Source: Pseudomonas sp. GV071
Lineage (GTDB): Bacteria > Pseudomonadota > Gammaproteobacteria > Pseudomonadales > Pseudomonadaceae
DNA: 64,000 nucleotides
Assembly: GCF_003050835.1 (NCBI RefSeq)
Contig: NZ_QAOJ01000019.1
Location: 1 to 64,000 of the forward strand
Direction of reading: 5' to 3'
In this document: positions 51,619-59,826 of the stretch, one piece after another
Numbering within the stretch: the first letter of the stretch is position 1
Layout: each line of letters opens with the position of its first letter
Notes under the pieces: model-generated
Databases searched by the model: none
Told to the model about the DNA's origin: nothing
What the model saw: only the letters and a program-made list of their open reading frames with translations
Program-made: the position numbers and the translations under genes

Positions 51619-52638
51619 ATGGAAAGCATTGATCTGTTGGTACTGCGCACTGCCCGCGATTGGCTTGCTGCAGGGCAGCGCGTACTGCTGGTAACCGTTG
51701 CGCGAACCTGGGGTTCTTCACCGCGGCCGGTGGGCTCGATGATGGCCCTGCGCAACGATGGCCGTGTGGTTGGAAGCGTTTCCGGTGGCTGCATCGAAGA
51801 TGACCTGATCCACCAATACACCACCGCTTACGGTGCCGCCGGCTTGCCTGAGCAGTTACCTGAAGTGGTTCGCTACGGGGTCAGCGCGGAAGAAGCCCAT
51901 CGCTTTGGCCTGCCGTGCGGCGGCACGCTGGAGCTGGTCCTTGAGTTCCTGCCGACCCTGGCGCTGCTGGAACCGTTACTGCAGCGCCTCGACGCCGGCC
52001 AACTGGTGCGCCGCGAACTGGACCTGCGCAGCGGCCAGGTCACCCTGCACAACACCGCGACCCCCGCTCAATTCACCTTCGACGGCCAACGCCTGAGCAA
52101 TACCCTGGGGCCGGGCTACCGCATGCTGCTTATCGGTGCCGGCGCATTGGCCGAGTACCTCGCGGTGATGGCGCAGTTCAATGGCTTTCAGGTCACCCTC
52201 TGCGACCCCCGCCCGCAATACTTGGAGACCTGGAGCGTGCCGGGTGTTACGCGCATTCAGGAGATGCCAGACGACGTGGTCAGAGCCTTTGCCCCCGACT
52301 TGCGCACCTGCATCATCGCCCTCAGCCATGATCCGAAGCTGGACGACCTGGCATTGCTGGAAGCGTTACAGAGCCCCGCCTTCTACATTGGCGCCATCGG
52401 TTCACGGCGCAACAGCCAGAACCGGCGCGACCGGCTGATCGAACACTTTGGCGAAACACAGGAATCACTGCAGCGGCTGCACGGTCCCATCGGCATCTAC
52501 ATCGGCAGCAAAACGCCGCCGGAGATCGCCGTCAGCGTGATGGCCGAAGTACTGGCCGCCAAGAACGCCGTAGCGCTGCCTGACGAAGTCTCCATATCCC
52601 AAGCCAAGCAAAGCAGAGACGTTCAACGCTGCGCATGA
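51619..52638 (+). CDS. XdhC-family molybdenum cofactor maturation protein
   Basis: 339 residues. N-terminal XdhC_CoxI domain (VTVARTWGSSPRPVGSMMALRNDGRVVGSVSGGCIEDDL) and C-terminal Rossmann domain (MLLIGAGALAEYLAVMAQ). XdhC proteins bind and sulfurate the Mo cofactor and insert it into the hydroxylase, here most likely the IorB-like subunit. Its 3' end overlaps the convergent MocA-like gene by 16 bp. Confidence 0.9.
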   Translation: MESIDLLVLRTARDWLAAGQRVLLVTVARTWGSSPRPVGSMMALRNDGRVVGSVSGGCIEDDLIHQYTTAYGAAGLPEQLPEVVRYGVSAEEAHRFGLPCGGTLELVLEFLPTLALLEPLLQRLDAGQLVRRELDLRSGQVTLHNTATPAQFTFDGQRLSNTLGPGYRMLLIGAGALAEYLAVMAQFNGFQVTLCDPRPQYLETWSVPGVTRIQEMPDDVVRAFAPDLRTCIIALSHDPKLDDLALLEALQSPAFYIGAIGSRRNSQNRRDRLIEHFGETQESLQRLHGPIGIYIGSKTPPEIAVSVMAEVLAAKNAVALPDEVSISQAKQSRDVQRCA

Positions 52639-53201
52639 AGCGCGTGCGGCGTATCCACATCCTGCAAAACGCCGGGGTCATCCACCGGCACGCGCTGCAC
52701 AGCCTCGGCATGGGCGTGCAGCACAGACCTGGCGCCTGTATCGCCGGTGAGTAGCAACAGGTCGGGCCAGAAACGCCGACCGAAGATCACCGGGTGCCCC
52801 GCCTGCCCCTGGTATTCCGGCAACACGATTCGATCCGCATCGGCAGCCGCCAGAAGACGCTCAATGCTTGCACCTGTGATCCAAGGCATGTCGCCAAGAA
52901 AAACAGCCACCGCGTCCGCATCCGAGTCACGACTGATGGCGGCCATTGCGCAGGCCAGACTATGGCCTAACCCCAACTCGGCAGCCTCGCAGCGAACCAC
53001 GTTCACCGCGTGAGTGAGACCCAACGCCTCAGCATCGTCCGATGGCCGCAGCACAAGCCAGGTGTTTGCACAGCGAGCCGCTACCGTGGCGACGCTGCAA
53101 CCTAACAGCGTCAGCCCGCTGCTCATCAGCGCGCGGCGTTTGTCACTGCCGAACCGACGGCCGAAACCTGCGGCTAAAACAAGGCCTGCAACGGAGCTCA
53201 T
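52623..53201 (-). CDS. MobA/MocA-like nucleotidyltransferase
   Basis: 192 residues. LVLAAGFGRRFGSDKRRAL is the LxAGxGxRxGxxK nucleotide-binding motif and VFLGDMPWIT the metal-binding GDMP motif. MocA attaches CMP to molybdopterin, the cofactor form used by many xanthine oxidase-class enzymes, so it likely serves the neighbouring hydroxylase. Confidence 0.88.
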   Translation of the reverse strand: MSSVAGLVLAAGFGRRFGSDKRRALMSSGLTLLGCSVATVAARCANTWLVLRPSDDAEALGLTHAVNVVRCEAAELGLGHSLACAMAAISRDSDADAVAVFLGDMPWITGASIERLLAAADADRIVLPEYQGQAGHPVIFGRRFWPDLLLLTGDTGARSVLHAHAEAVQRVPVDDPGVLQDVDTPHALHAQR

Positions 53202-53237
53202 GGAGTGTTCCTCGTGGGTGGCTGGTGACCGTATCAG

Positions 53238-54914
53238 TTAGAAGCTGCACTCGCTCACTTCGTTGACCTTCACCACCACCTCACTGGCCTTGCAGCTCAA
53301 CTGCGGCGCGATTTCGGCGGTATCGCCCATAAAGCAGTCAGTGGATGCACCGAGGAAGGTTTTTATTACCCCAGTGGCGCCTTGCTGGCTGCCTGGGCAA
53401 CGGGCGGTATACGCCACGTCCAGGCACTCGACCGGTGCTGGTTTGATCGCAGGCTTGAGCCCGACCACGTAGTACTTGCCTTCCCCGCCAGGGCAGGTGC
53501 GGGCGGCCAGTTTGGTGCTGTCGCGCAGTTGCGCCAGGTAGAGTTTTTTGCTCTGCGCGAGTTGCCGTGCCTCAGCTTCCTTCTCGGCCTTTTTCTTCGC
53601 GACTTCTGCGGCTGCCACGCGTTTGCGCTCGATGTCGTCCATGGTGCGCTGCACGGTTTTTTCGTGTTCCAACCGCTCGCCAGCGGCTTGCTGAGCGGCC
53701 TGTTCTGCTGCACCGGCCTCATCGCTCTGCGCGACGGCCGTGGCTTCGCTCGCCACGCTACGTGCGGCTTTATTGCTTTTCGCCTGGCTGACGCTAGCCG
53801 GTGCTTTCGCCGCCTGCGCCGCCTGCGTTTGTCGCTGGCTGCGCTCGCTGGCGGGGTCGGCATCCTGTGCGCTGATGAAGCTGGCGTAGTCGGCGTTGCG
53901 CTGCTGTTTAGCCTGTTCGATTTCGTAGGTGGTGCCGCGCGACGCGGCGTCAATGCGCGCCGCACTGGTAGAAACCTGGTTGGCCAGGTTGCCAAGGTCG
54001 GCGGCCAGCATGGCTTGCGCGTTGGCCCGGCCCTGGGCCATTTCGGTGTCCAGCTCCGACTGAATACCGTTGATGCGATCACGGGCTACGGCCAGCGTGC
54101 CAGGGCACTGTGCGAGCTCGTCGGCATAGCGCATGAAGTCCGCTTCGTTGGCATGCACCGGTGCCGTATGTTCGTAGGTTTCACCGACCAGGCCGACATA
54201 ATCTGCCTTGCCCGGCTCCTTCAACACACCCTTGCCGTAGAAGGCGGACGAGACACAGGTGAGGTTGTCGGGGTTGATCATGCCGCGGTCCCGGTCGAAC
54301 AAGTAGTAGCGGTACACCACCCCTTCAAAGGTGGCACCGTTGCTCCACCGCATGGTGCCCGTCCCTTCGAAGTAGCTGCCCACCAGCTGACTGGTGGCAA
54401 ACATCACCCGCTCGCCAGGCGCATAGCTGAAGAGCGTCGGTTCATTGCCGAACTGACCTTTGAATATACGGCCGTCTTTGAATATCACCCTGCCCTTGCC
54501 CTTGAACCCGCCGTCATAACCGCCCTTGTAGGCAAACGCGCCTGGCGGCGTGTAAGTGGCGTTGTTATTCCACTCGGTGGTGTAAGTGACCGTGGTGTGC
54601 AGCAACTGGCCGTTACTGAACTCGCCCGCGAGTTGGCCGTTGCGCAATTGGGGCGGATCGTTGGTGTCGGTATAGCCCTGATGCGCGCGCGAATACTCAT
54701 AGAACAGCGTGCCACGGCCCTGGAATTTCTCGCCGCTGTAGCCGCCCTCATAGCGCCCACCGTCACCGTAGTAAAAGGTGCCGGTGCTGGTTGCCGGGTC
54801 TTTGGCGACCCAACCCGTAGGCGCCCCAATGCCAACGCTGGCGCACGACGCGAGCAACAACGGCATGGGGGCAGCAGCAAAGCGGAAAAACCAGTTAACG
54901 CCGGGCATTGGCAT
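53238..54914 (-). CDS. MORN-repeat lipoprotein with coiled-coil region
   Basis: 558 residues from ATG 54914. Lipobox LLASC near residue 20. MORN-like repeats follow (YYGDGGRYEGGYSGEKFQGRGT, FKGKGRVIFKDGRIFKGQF, GTGTMRWSNGATFEG) and then a region rich in Ala/Gln/Lys/Glu (about 290-470) predicted helical, and a C-terminal cysteine-containing domain (CPGGEGKYYVV, CPGSQQGA, CFMGD, CKAS, CSF). Probably an outer-membrane or periplasmic lipoprotein. Role unknown. Confidence 0.75.
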   Translation of the reverse strand: MPMPGVNWFFRFAAAPMPLLLASCASVGIGAPTGWVAKDPATSTGTFYYGDGGRYEGGYSGEKFQGRGTLFYEYSRAHQGYTDTNDPPQLRNGQLAGEFSNGQLLHTTVTYTTEWNNNATYTPPGAFAYKGGYDGGFKGKGRVIFKDGRIFKGQFGNEPTLFSYAPGERVMFATSQLVGSYFEGTGTMRWSNGATFEGVVYRYYLFDRDRGMINPDNLTCVSSAFYGKGVLKEPGKADYVGLVGETYEHTAPVHANEADFMRYADELAQCPGTLAVARDRINGIQSELDTEMAQGRANAQAMLAADLGNLANQVSTSAARIDAASRGTTYEIEQAKQQRNADYASFISAQDADPASERSQRQTQAAQAAKAPASVSQAKSNKAARSVASEATAVAQSDEAGAAEQAAQQAAGERLEHEKTVQRTMDDIERKRVAAAEVAKKKAEKEAEARQLAQSKKLYLAQLRDSTKLAARTCPGGEGKYYVVGLKPAIKPAPVECLDVAYTARCPGSQQGATGVIKTFLGASTDCFMGDTAEIAPQLSCKASEVVVKVNEVSECSF

Positions 54915-55007
54915 ACATCCCTGTGTGAGCGAGGTGTAGAGGAAGGCATAGTGCCAGCAATGTTCGCTGACAAGCCAGACCTCGGGCCTTCCAGCCCCCA
55001 CAAAAAA

Positions 55008-55025
55008 GGCGCCCCGCAGGGCGCC
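55008..55025. terminator. Bidirectional intrinsic terminator
   Basis: GGCGCCC-CGCA-GGGCGCC, perfect 7-bp stem. On the minus strand it is followed by TTTTTT, so it ends the DUF3077 transcript 25 bp after its stop; on the plus strand it is followed by TTTCT. Confidence 0.85.
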
Positions 55026-55049
55026 TTTCTCACACACAGCTAACTGCTC

Positions 55050-55310
55050 TTAAGCAGTTGCCTCGCCCTCCCCCTGCTGGGTCGACTTGACCAACGCCTT
55101 GGCCATTTCGCTCAGCGTTTGCACGATGGCAGACCCAAGGCTCTTGTCACGAAAGGCGTCGGCAGCAGAAAGCGCCTCGACATACATCATCAAGTCAGCA
55201 GCGCGCTCCAAGGCTTCTTCGACCGGTACGTCTTCGTTAACGGAAAACAGAGGGAGGTCGTACAGATAGTCGAAGGGGTGGCGGGTGGTTACAGCGGTAG
55301 ATGCTTTCAT
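55050..55310 (-). CDS. DUF3077-like small protein
   Basis: 86 residues from ATG 55310. The body YDLPLFSVNEDVPVEEALERAADLMMYVEAL resembles the Pseudomonas DUF3077 family, of unknown function. The C-terminal half is helical. Its leader is unusually structured (see 55319-55444), so expression is probably controlled after transcription. An intrinsic terminator follows. Confidence 0.7.
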   Translation of the reverse strand: MKASTAVTTRHPFDYLYDLPLFSVNEDVPVEEALERAADLMMYVEALSAADAFRDKSLGSAIVQTLSEMAKALVKSTQQGEGEATA

Positions 55311-55318
55311 AGTGGTAA

Positions 55319-55444
55319 CTCTCGGTATGGTTTTAGAAACCACTCCCTATCGCGACCAAGCAATGAGGAGGCAGCTGTACGCAGGTTGGTCGACCGGTAC
55401 CGAGAGAGCCCGGCACACCCGAAGGTGTCCCGCGCACAGCTGCC
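55319..55444 (-). promoter_or_regulatory. Structured 5' leader of the DUF3077-like gene
   Basis: As mRNA: GGCAGCTGTGCGC (55444-55432) pairs with GCGTACAGCTGCC (55382-55370), 13 pairs with one G-U. Inside is a hairpin closed by cUUCGg, ACACC-TTCG-GGTGT. Also inside, CTCTCGGTA (55406-55398) is perfectly complementary to TACCGAGAG (55327-55319), which carries the GAGAG ribosome site 8 nt before ATG. A GGTTT-CTA-AAACC hairpin (55341-55329) lies between. Pairing inside and outside the long stem implies a pseudoknot or two alternative folds. Part of a 406-bp gap up to 55716; the rest of the gap holds only the hairpin at 55519. Confidence 0.6.
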
Positions 55445-55518
55445 ATAAAGCAGACGTTAAAACCGCCTTGCCGTTATAGCAGACGCTTTTACTTTCGGTA
55501 TCCCGGCGACCAAACCGG

Positions 55519-55540
55519 CATCGCTGAATAGTCAGCGATG
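55519..55540. terminator. Perfect 9-bp hairpin in the DUF3077 upstream gap
   Basis: CATCGCTGA-ATAG-TCAGCGATG, perfect arms. There is no T-run, so it may be part of the DUF3077 leader, an operator, or a weak terminator for the minus-strand gene at 55717. Between here and 55716 nothing else was recognised. Confidence 0.45.
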
Positions 55541-55716
55541 GGGAACTGTAGGCCTGTGGACGGGATGAAAAAGTCGGCTGTGGCGGGCGGAGGAGAAGGA
55601 ACGCGGCTTTGAGGGTGGGGGAAATGGGTAAGAAAAATTGCTAAAACTGGATCAACACCTTTTTGGAAACCTTCAATGGCGCCGAGAATTGGCCGCTGTC
55701 GGCCAAAATCTGACAG

Positions 55717-56049
55717 TTACAACGTCTGGCGGGGATTGCCTGAGCTGAAAAATAGACCAAAGCCTTTCTCGAGGAACGCCACGACTTCAGCGACGCTTTC
55801 CTTGCTTGGTAGTACTAGGTCCTGAAGCGAAAGTGCCGGGTTCTCACCGTTTGCGCTGTGAATTACGTGCTCGACCTTAAGCAATGCATTGATTCCTGGC
55901 ACTGACGGAAACGTAGACTCATTTGGCGGAAAGGAAAATGAAATCATTTCGCCGACTCTTGGTAGTTCGCTAAATTCGATTTTTCCCGAAATGACGCCCG
56001 CTGCGGATGGAGCAAGCGTGAAAATAGAGAAATCTATGGCGATTTGCAT
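55717..56049 (-). CDS. Hypothetical protein
   Basis: 110 residues, MQIAIDFSIFTLAPSAAGVI and a beta-rich pattern; no signal peptide or recognised domain. Less GC-biased codons than the neighbours. The C-terminal KSVAEVVAFLEKGFGLFF-like stretch is amphipathic. AGAGG lies 11 bases before the ATG. It may be an orphan or immunity-type small protein, but nothing in the sequence supports a specific role. Confidence 0.55.
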   Translation of the reverse strand: MQIAIDFSIFTLAPSAAGVISGKIEFSELPRVGEMISFSFPPNESTFPSVPGINALLKVEHVIHSANGENPALSLQDLVLPSKESVAEVVAFLEKGFGLFFSSGNPRQTL

Positions 56050-56272
56050 GGACTAAGTGAGCCTCTTAATGTCTGGTTAACCAATGACCGCTTTTGGCCG
56101 ATTGCTGCCGGTCACGACAGGCAGTTAATGGTCAGAAGTAGCAAGCCCCGCCAACACGCCGCAGGCAGGCCCTGGTCAAAACCTAATCACTGAAATAGCG
56201 GAATCTCTCTTTTTGCCGCCCTCTGAGCCCTTGGATAATCGTGCTTCCCGAGCACCACCAAAGGACGCTGCA

Positions 56273-56398
56273 ATGCCCCACGTCACAAACCATCGCGCTG
56301 TTTTTCTGTTGGCCCATCTGCTTGCATTTTCAGTTTGTGTGGCGCTGCTTGGCGGGCTTGCAGTAACACTCGCCGCCCTTGGCCATTATCTGCTCTAG
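56273..56398 (+). CDS. 41-residue single-pass membrane protein
   Basis: From ATG with AAAGGA upstream (good spacing). MPHVTNHRAVFLLAHLLAFS then a continuous hydrophobic stretch to the end (VCVALLGGLAVTLAALGHYLL). One or two short TM helices. Its stop overlaps that of the convergent LysR. Unrecognised small membrane protein. Confidence 0.6.
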   Translation: MPHVTNHRAVFLLAHLLAFSVCVALLGGLAVTLAALGHYLL

Positions 56399-57246
56399 GG
56401 GCGCTCGTTGAAGACCTCGGTCAGCGTCTCCGTCAGGTGGCGTAGTTGGCTGTCGCGGTGCGCGGTGTAGAGCACCACGTCGCGGCCTGGCAGTTGCGGT
56501 AAATTCAGTTCATCGCTTACGTCGACGCATCCCGCTGGCGCCATGCGCCCCACCATGGCACCCACGCCAATGCCCGCCGAAACCGCCGCGCCAATGGCCA
56601 GAATGCCCGAGCCGACAAAGGCCTCGCGCCAGCTGCGGTTCTGCGCCTGCAATGCGCTCGACACCATGCTGCGCATGCCACAGGGCGCGGGCTGAATAGC
56701 CAGGGGTAACGGCGCCGTTTCGGGCGCTATGAATGTCTCGCCCGCCATCCAGGTGAACTGCTCGGTGCCGATGCTTTCACCATCCTGCCGGCGATTGTCG
56801 TGGCGCAGAATCAATGCGATATCGAGCGTGCCGCGCTCATAGCGCTCTAACAATTCGCGGGAGGTGCCCAGGCTGAAGGCCACGACCACCTCGGGATCGG
56901 CCTCCGACAAGCGCCGGAGCCAGCGGGACAAATCTGCACCCACGATATGGTGGCTAACGCCGATATGAAGCGTGCGTTTCGGCGCCTCGAAACTGCGCAT
57001 CGCCTGCTCGTATGATTCCAGCAAACGCTGGGCATTGGCCTGGAACGCTAGCCCGTGAACCGACAGCGTCACCCGCCGTGGCGTGCGTTCCAGCAAGGCG
57101 CGGCCCATGGCCTCCTCCAGCCGCTTGATACGAAGGCTGATGGCAACCTGTGTGGTACCCATGGCCTCTGCCACCCGGGTAAAACTTTTCAACTGCGCCA
57201 CTAGTAAAAAGGCACGTATGGATTCGATGTCAGGCGATTTCATCAA
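56395..57246 (-). CDS. LysR-family transcriptional regulator
   Basis: 283 residues: HTH (SFTRVAEAMGTTQVAISLRIKRLEEAMGRALL) and effector domain with the inducer pocket (LHIGVSHHIVGADLSRWLRRL). Normal length. It faces the decayed outer-membrane protein tail at 57286-57366; its former target may have been the lost gene, leaving it an orphan regulator. Confidence 0.88.
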   Translation of the reverse strand: MMKSPDIESIRAFLLVAQLKSFTRVAEAMGTTQVAISLRIKRLEEAMGRALLERTPRRVTLSVHGLAFQANAQRLLESYEQAMRSFEAPKRTLHIGVSHHIVGADLSRWLRRLSEADPEVVVAFSLGTSRELLERYERGTLDIALILRHDNRRQDGESIGTEQFTWMAGETFIAPETAPLPLAIQPAPCGMRSMVSSALQAQNRSWREAFVGSGILAIGAAVSAGIGVGAMVGRMAPAGCVDVSDELNLPQLPGRDVVLYTAHRDSQLRHLTETLTEVFNERP

Positions 57247-57285
57247 CGGTGTCTGTCCCGGTTGCCGAGGCGTTTAAGGTTACCT

Positions 57286-57366
57286 CAGCGCAGGCAAAAC
57301 CCGCAGAGCTTCGACGGCGATGCCCACGGCTATGACGTGATGGTCGGGTTCAAGATGAAGTTCTGA
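57286..57366 (+). pseudogene. C-terminal remnant of an outer-membrane protein gene
   Basis: The frame reads QNPQSFDGDAHGYDVMVGFK then MKF and stop. The alternating pattern and terminal phenylalanine are the C-terminal beta-signal of outer-membrane porin-like proteins (DUF1302-like or similar). No upstream part is left: the frame degrades immediately and the LysR gene begins 40 bp away. The remnant is followed by competing hairpins that may be its old terminator. Confidence 0.6.
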
Positions 57367-57368
57367 GC

Positions 57369-57404
57369 GCTCTGGAGAGGCGCCAGAGCAACTGGCCGCC
57401 TCTC
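57369..57404. terminator. Competing hairpins after the porin remnant
   Basis: GCTCTGG-AGAGGCG-CCAGAGC (57369-57389) and the overlapping GAGAGGCG/CGCCTCTC (57375-57404) cannot form together. No T-run follows. Probably the terminator region of the lost gene. Confidence 0.4.
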
Positions 57405-57446
57405 GATATCAAAAGGCGGGCCAGACGAAGACGCGGGACGTTCTGC

Positions 57447-57809
57447 TTACTCAAAATGCTCCGGATTAACCGGGTCCCCAGGCTTCATCGCCAGTTGCTC
57501 GCGCACGTCGGCAAACATGGCGTCGTAGTGTTTGTGCACGGAGCCGATGCTGCTCATGGCTTTGGGGATGCCGTATTTCTCGGCGATTTTGGTCACGTTG
57601 CTGGCGAAGTTATAGGCCTCTTCTTTGGCCAGGAAAAAGCCCTCGCTCATTTCCTTGCCCTGGATGGTGCCGTGCATGGTGAATTGCATGCCTTTGCCGA
57701 TTTTCGGGTCTTGTGCCACTTCGTAGTCGATGTGCAGGTCGTAGCTGACATCGTTCGGGGTCAGTGCATGACGCTCGATGTGCAGGTGACCGGGGGTAAA
57801 CGTAGCCAT
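57447..57809 (-). CDS. DUF5064 family protein
   Basis: 120 residues starting MATFTPGHLHIERHALTPND. The HxxxR-rich start and SYDLHIDYEVAQDPKIGKGMQFTMHGTIQGKEMSEGFFL pattern are those of the Pseudomonas DUF5064 group. Strong AGGAGA site before ATG. Cytosolic, no known function; single gene. Confidence 0.8.
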   Translation of the reverse strand: MATFTPGHLHIERHALTPNDVSYDLHIDYEVAQDPKIGKGMQFTMHGTIQGKEMSEGFFLAKEEAYNFASNVTKIAEKYGIPKAMSSIGSVHKHYDAMFADVREQLAMKPGDPVNPEHFE

Positions 57810-57952
57810 GGTGTTTTCTCCTGAATAGTCCCTTGAGCCCGCTTGACTTGGTGTGATGAATACGCGGGTCTGTTGGGGATCAACGCTAGTTTTTTTCCCG
57901 GACTTGTAAAGCCCTGGAGATGAATGTTGCGTTATCTCTTGCCCGCAAAGCG

Positions 57953-58834
57953 CTAGCGCTCACCAATGCCGGCAATAATCTGCGGCCATAACGCCCGTGG
58001 CAGGTCGTGGGCCATGCCCGGTACCAGGTGCAGTGTGGCGCCGGCGATGGCGCGGGCAATGGCTTTGCCGCCGGCTGGGCGCACCAGTTTGTCGGCCAGG
58101 CCGTGAATAACCACGGTCGGGGTGCTGATTTTTTCGCAGTAGGGGCGTAGATCGCCGGTGGCGAGAATCGCTGCGAACTGCCTGGCGGTGGCTTTGAAGT
58201 CGGCGCCACGGGCAATCTGTAGGCGGATCAAGGCGTCCAGTTCTGCCTCGGGCATTGGGTGGGCGGCGCTGCCGATGGCGCGGAACAGCTCGCGTTGGCG
58301 TGAAACGATGGTGTCGGCGCTGGCCCCGGGCGGCGGCGTCGAGACCAGTTTGCGGAATACGCCAAAGGCTGGCGGTGGCAGCAGCGGCTGGTTGGTCGAG
58401 GAGAACAGAATGGTCAGTGCGCGCACGCGCTCGGGGTAACGGGCGGCGAACACCTGGGCGATCATGCCGCCCATGGAGGCGCCGACAATATGGGCCGAGG
58501 CGATGGCCAGATGCGCCATCAGTTGGGCGACGTCGTCGGCCATGTCCACCAGGGTATACGGCGCTGCAGAACGCAGCCCCAACTGGGCGCGGGCCAGCAG
58601 TTTCCACATCGGCGTATCGAAGGGTTTTTTCACCCGGCCCGAAAGGCCCGAGTCGCGGTTGTCGAAGCGGATAACGCGAAAACCGCGTTCGACCAGGCTC
58701 TGGCAGAAGTCATCCGGCCACAGCACCATTTGCGCGCCGAGGCCCATGATCAACAGCAGTGGCGGTGCAGACAGCTCGCCCCAATCTTCGTAAACCAGAT
58801 CGACATCGGTGCAAGGGGCGGTTCCGCTGCGCAT
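57953..58834 (-). CDS. Alpha/beta hydrolase
   Basis: 293 residues from ATG 58834 (frame open 20 codons more). Oxyanion region LLLIMGLGAQMVLW, nucleophile Ser in VGASMGGMIAQVFA, Asp near TPTVVIHGLADKLV and His in MAHDLPRALW. Resembles haloperoxidase/TesD-type or aclacinomycin-esterase-like proteins. Role unknown; a separate transcript from the Cache gene is likely. Confidence 0.88.
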   Translation of the reverse strand: MRSGTAPCTDVDLVYEDWGELSAPPLLLIMGLGAQMVLWPDDFCQSLVERGFRVIRFDNRDSGLSGRVKKPFDTPMWKLLARAQLGLRSAAPYTLVDMADDVAQLMAHLAIASAHIVGASMGGMIAQVFAARYPERVRALTILFSSTNQPLLPPPAFGVFRKLVSTPPPGASADTIVSRQRELFRAIGSAAHPMPEAELDALIRLQIARGADFKATARQFAAILATGDLRPYCEKISTPTVVIHGLADKLVRPAGGKAIARAIAGATLHLVPGMAHDLPRALWPQIIAGIGER

Positions 58835-58932
58835 AAGGGGCCTCTGATAAGGGAGCGTGAGGGCAGCATGCCGCCTCAGCCCCCCTCTTGCCAAGCCGCC
58901 CTCCCCTCAGTGTCCACTAGCCCTGACCTGGG

Positions 58933-59775
58933 TCACTTGGGGTTGCGGTAATAGCCGACCGCCACCAAATAACCGCCTACCTTGTGCAGCAGCGCGTGTT
59001 TGTCTTCCACCTTGCTGGTGACCGGGTTCTTCCAGCGGTAGTCGTAGCCACCTTCAGTGTGTGTGGCCATCAGCGCCAGTATCGGCGCGCCCACCGGTTT
59101 GCCCTGGGGGTCACGAATGCTGGCGAAATCGACGCCGAGCAAGCGCAGGTTGTAGCCGTGGGCCAGGTAGCGGTGGCTGGTGAGGTCGACGACAAACACG
59201 TACAGGTCATCCTCGCGAAACGCGGGCGACAGCTCGTTGATGGCGGTGAAGCTTGCGGTCGGGTCTTTTTCGATGGCGGCTACTGCCCGGTCGAGCAAGG
59301 CCTGGGCCTGTTCCGGGGTGGCGCGCGGCAGGTAGTGGCCGACGGCGATGATGCGCTCCCCTACCCGCTGGAAATACACGCGCTTGCGCTCGACGCGGCC
59401 ATCGGCCCAGCTTTTCCACCGGTATTCGGCGCTTTGCACGCCGCCGCTCTCGGGCGTTTGCAGGGCCTGTTCGAAGGCGCTTTTCAGCTCCGGGGCCAAC
59501 ACGCTGGACACATTCCGGCCAATCAACACCGCCGACGGTCCACCGCTGGCGAGCATGGTGCCGTGGGTGTCGACCACAAACACGTAGCGGTCGGCGTCGA
59601 TGAATTCGCCCTGGCGACTGAAGGCCGCCAAGGCGGCGTCTCCCTGGGTGCGGTAGTACTCCACGGCGCTGGCCAGCAGCGCCTGGGTGCGCTCGCCATC
59701 GCTGGCAGCGTGGCTGAGGCGGGTTACGGCCAACAGGGCCAGCAGGCAACAACGGATCAGTGTGGCTTTAGCCAT
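58933..59775 (-). CDS. Periplasmic Cache-domain protein
   Basis: 280 residues. Signal peptide ending at SHA, then two Cache-type domains with recurring DxDxYVFVVDxxGxMLA-like blocks (ADRYVFVVDTHGTMLASG and EDDLYVFVVDLTSHRYLAHG) and GYDYRWKNP. Cache domains bind small ligands outside the cell. No signalling domain is attached, so it may be a free-standing binding protein or partner of a separate sensor. Confidence 0.85.
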   Translation of the reverse strand: MAKATLIRCCLLALLAVTRLSHAASDGERTQALLASAVEYYRTQGDAALAAFSRQGEFIDADRYVFVVDTHGTMLASGGPSAVLIGRNVSSVLAPELKSAFEQALQTPESGGVQSAEYRWKSWADGRVERKRVYFQRVGERIIAVGHYLPRATPEQAQALLDRAVAAIEKDPTASFTAINELSPAFREDDLYVFVVDLTSHRYLAHGYNLRLLGVDFASIRDPQGKPVGAPILALMATHTEGGYDYRWKNPVTSKVEDKHALLHKVGGYLVAVGYYRNPK

Positions 59776-59826
59776 CACGCGATACTCCCGGCGACGCCCA
59801 GCGCCGCCTGTTCAAGCGTTGCGGGT

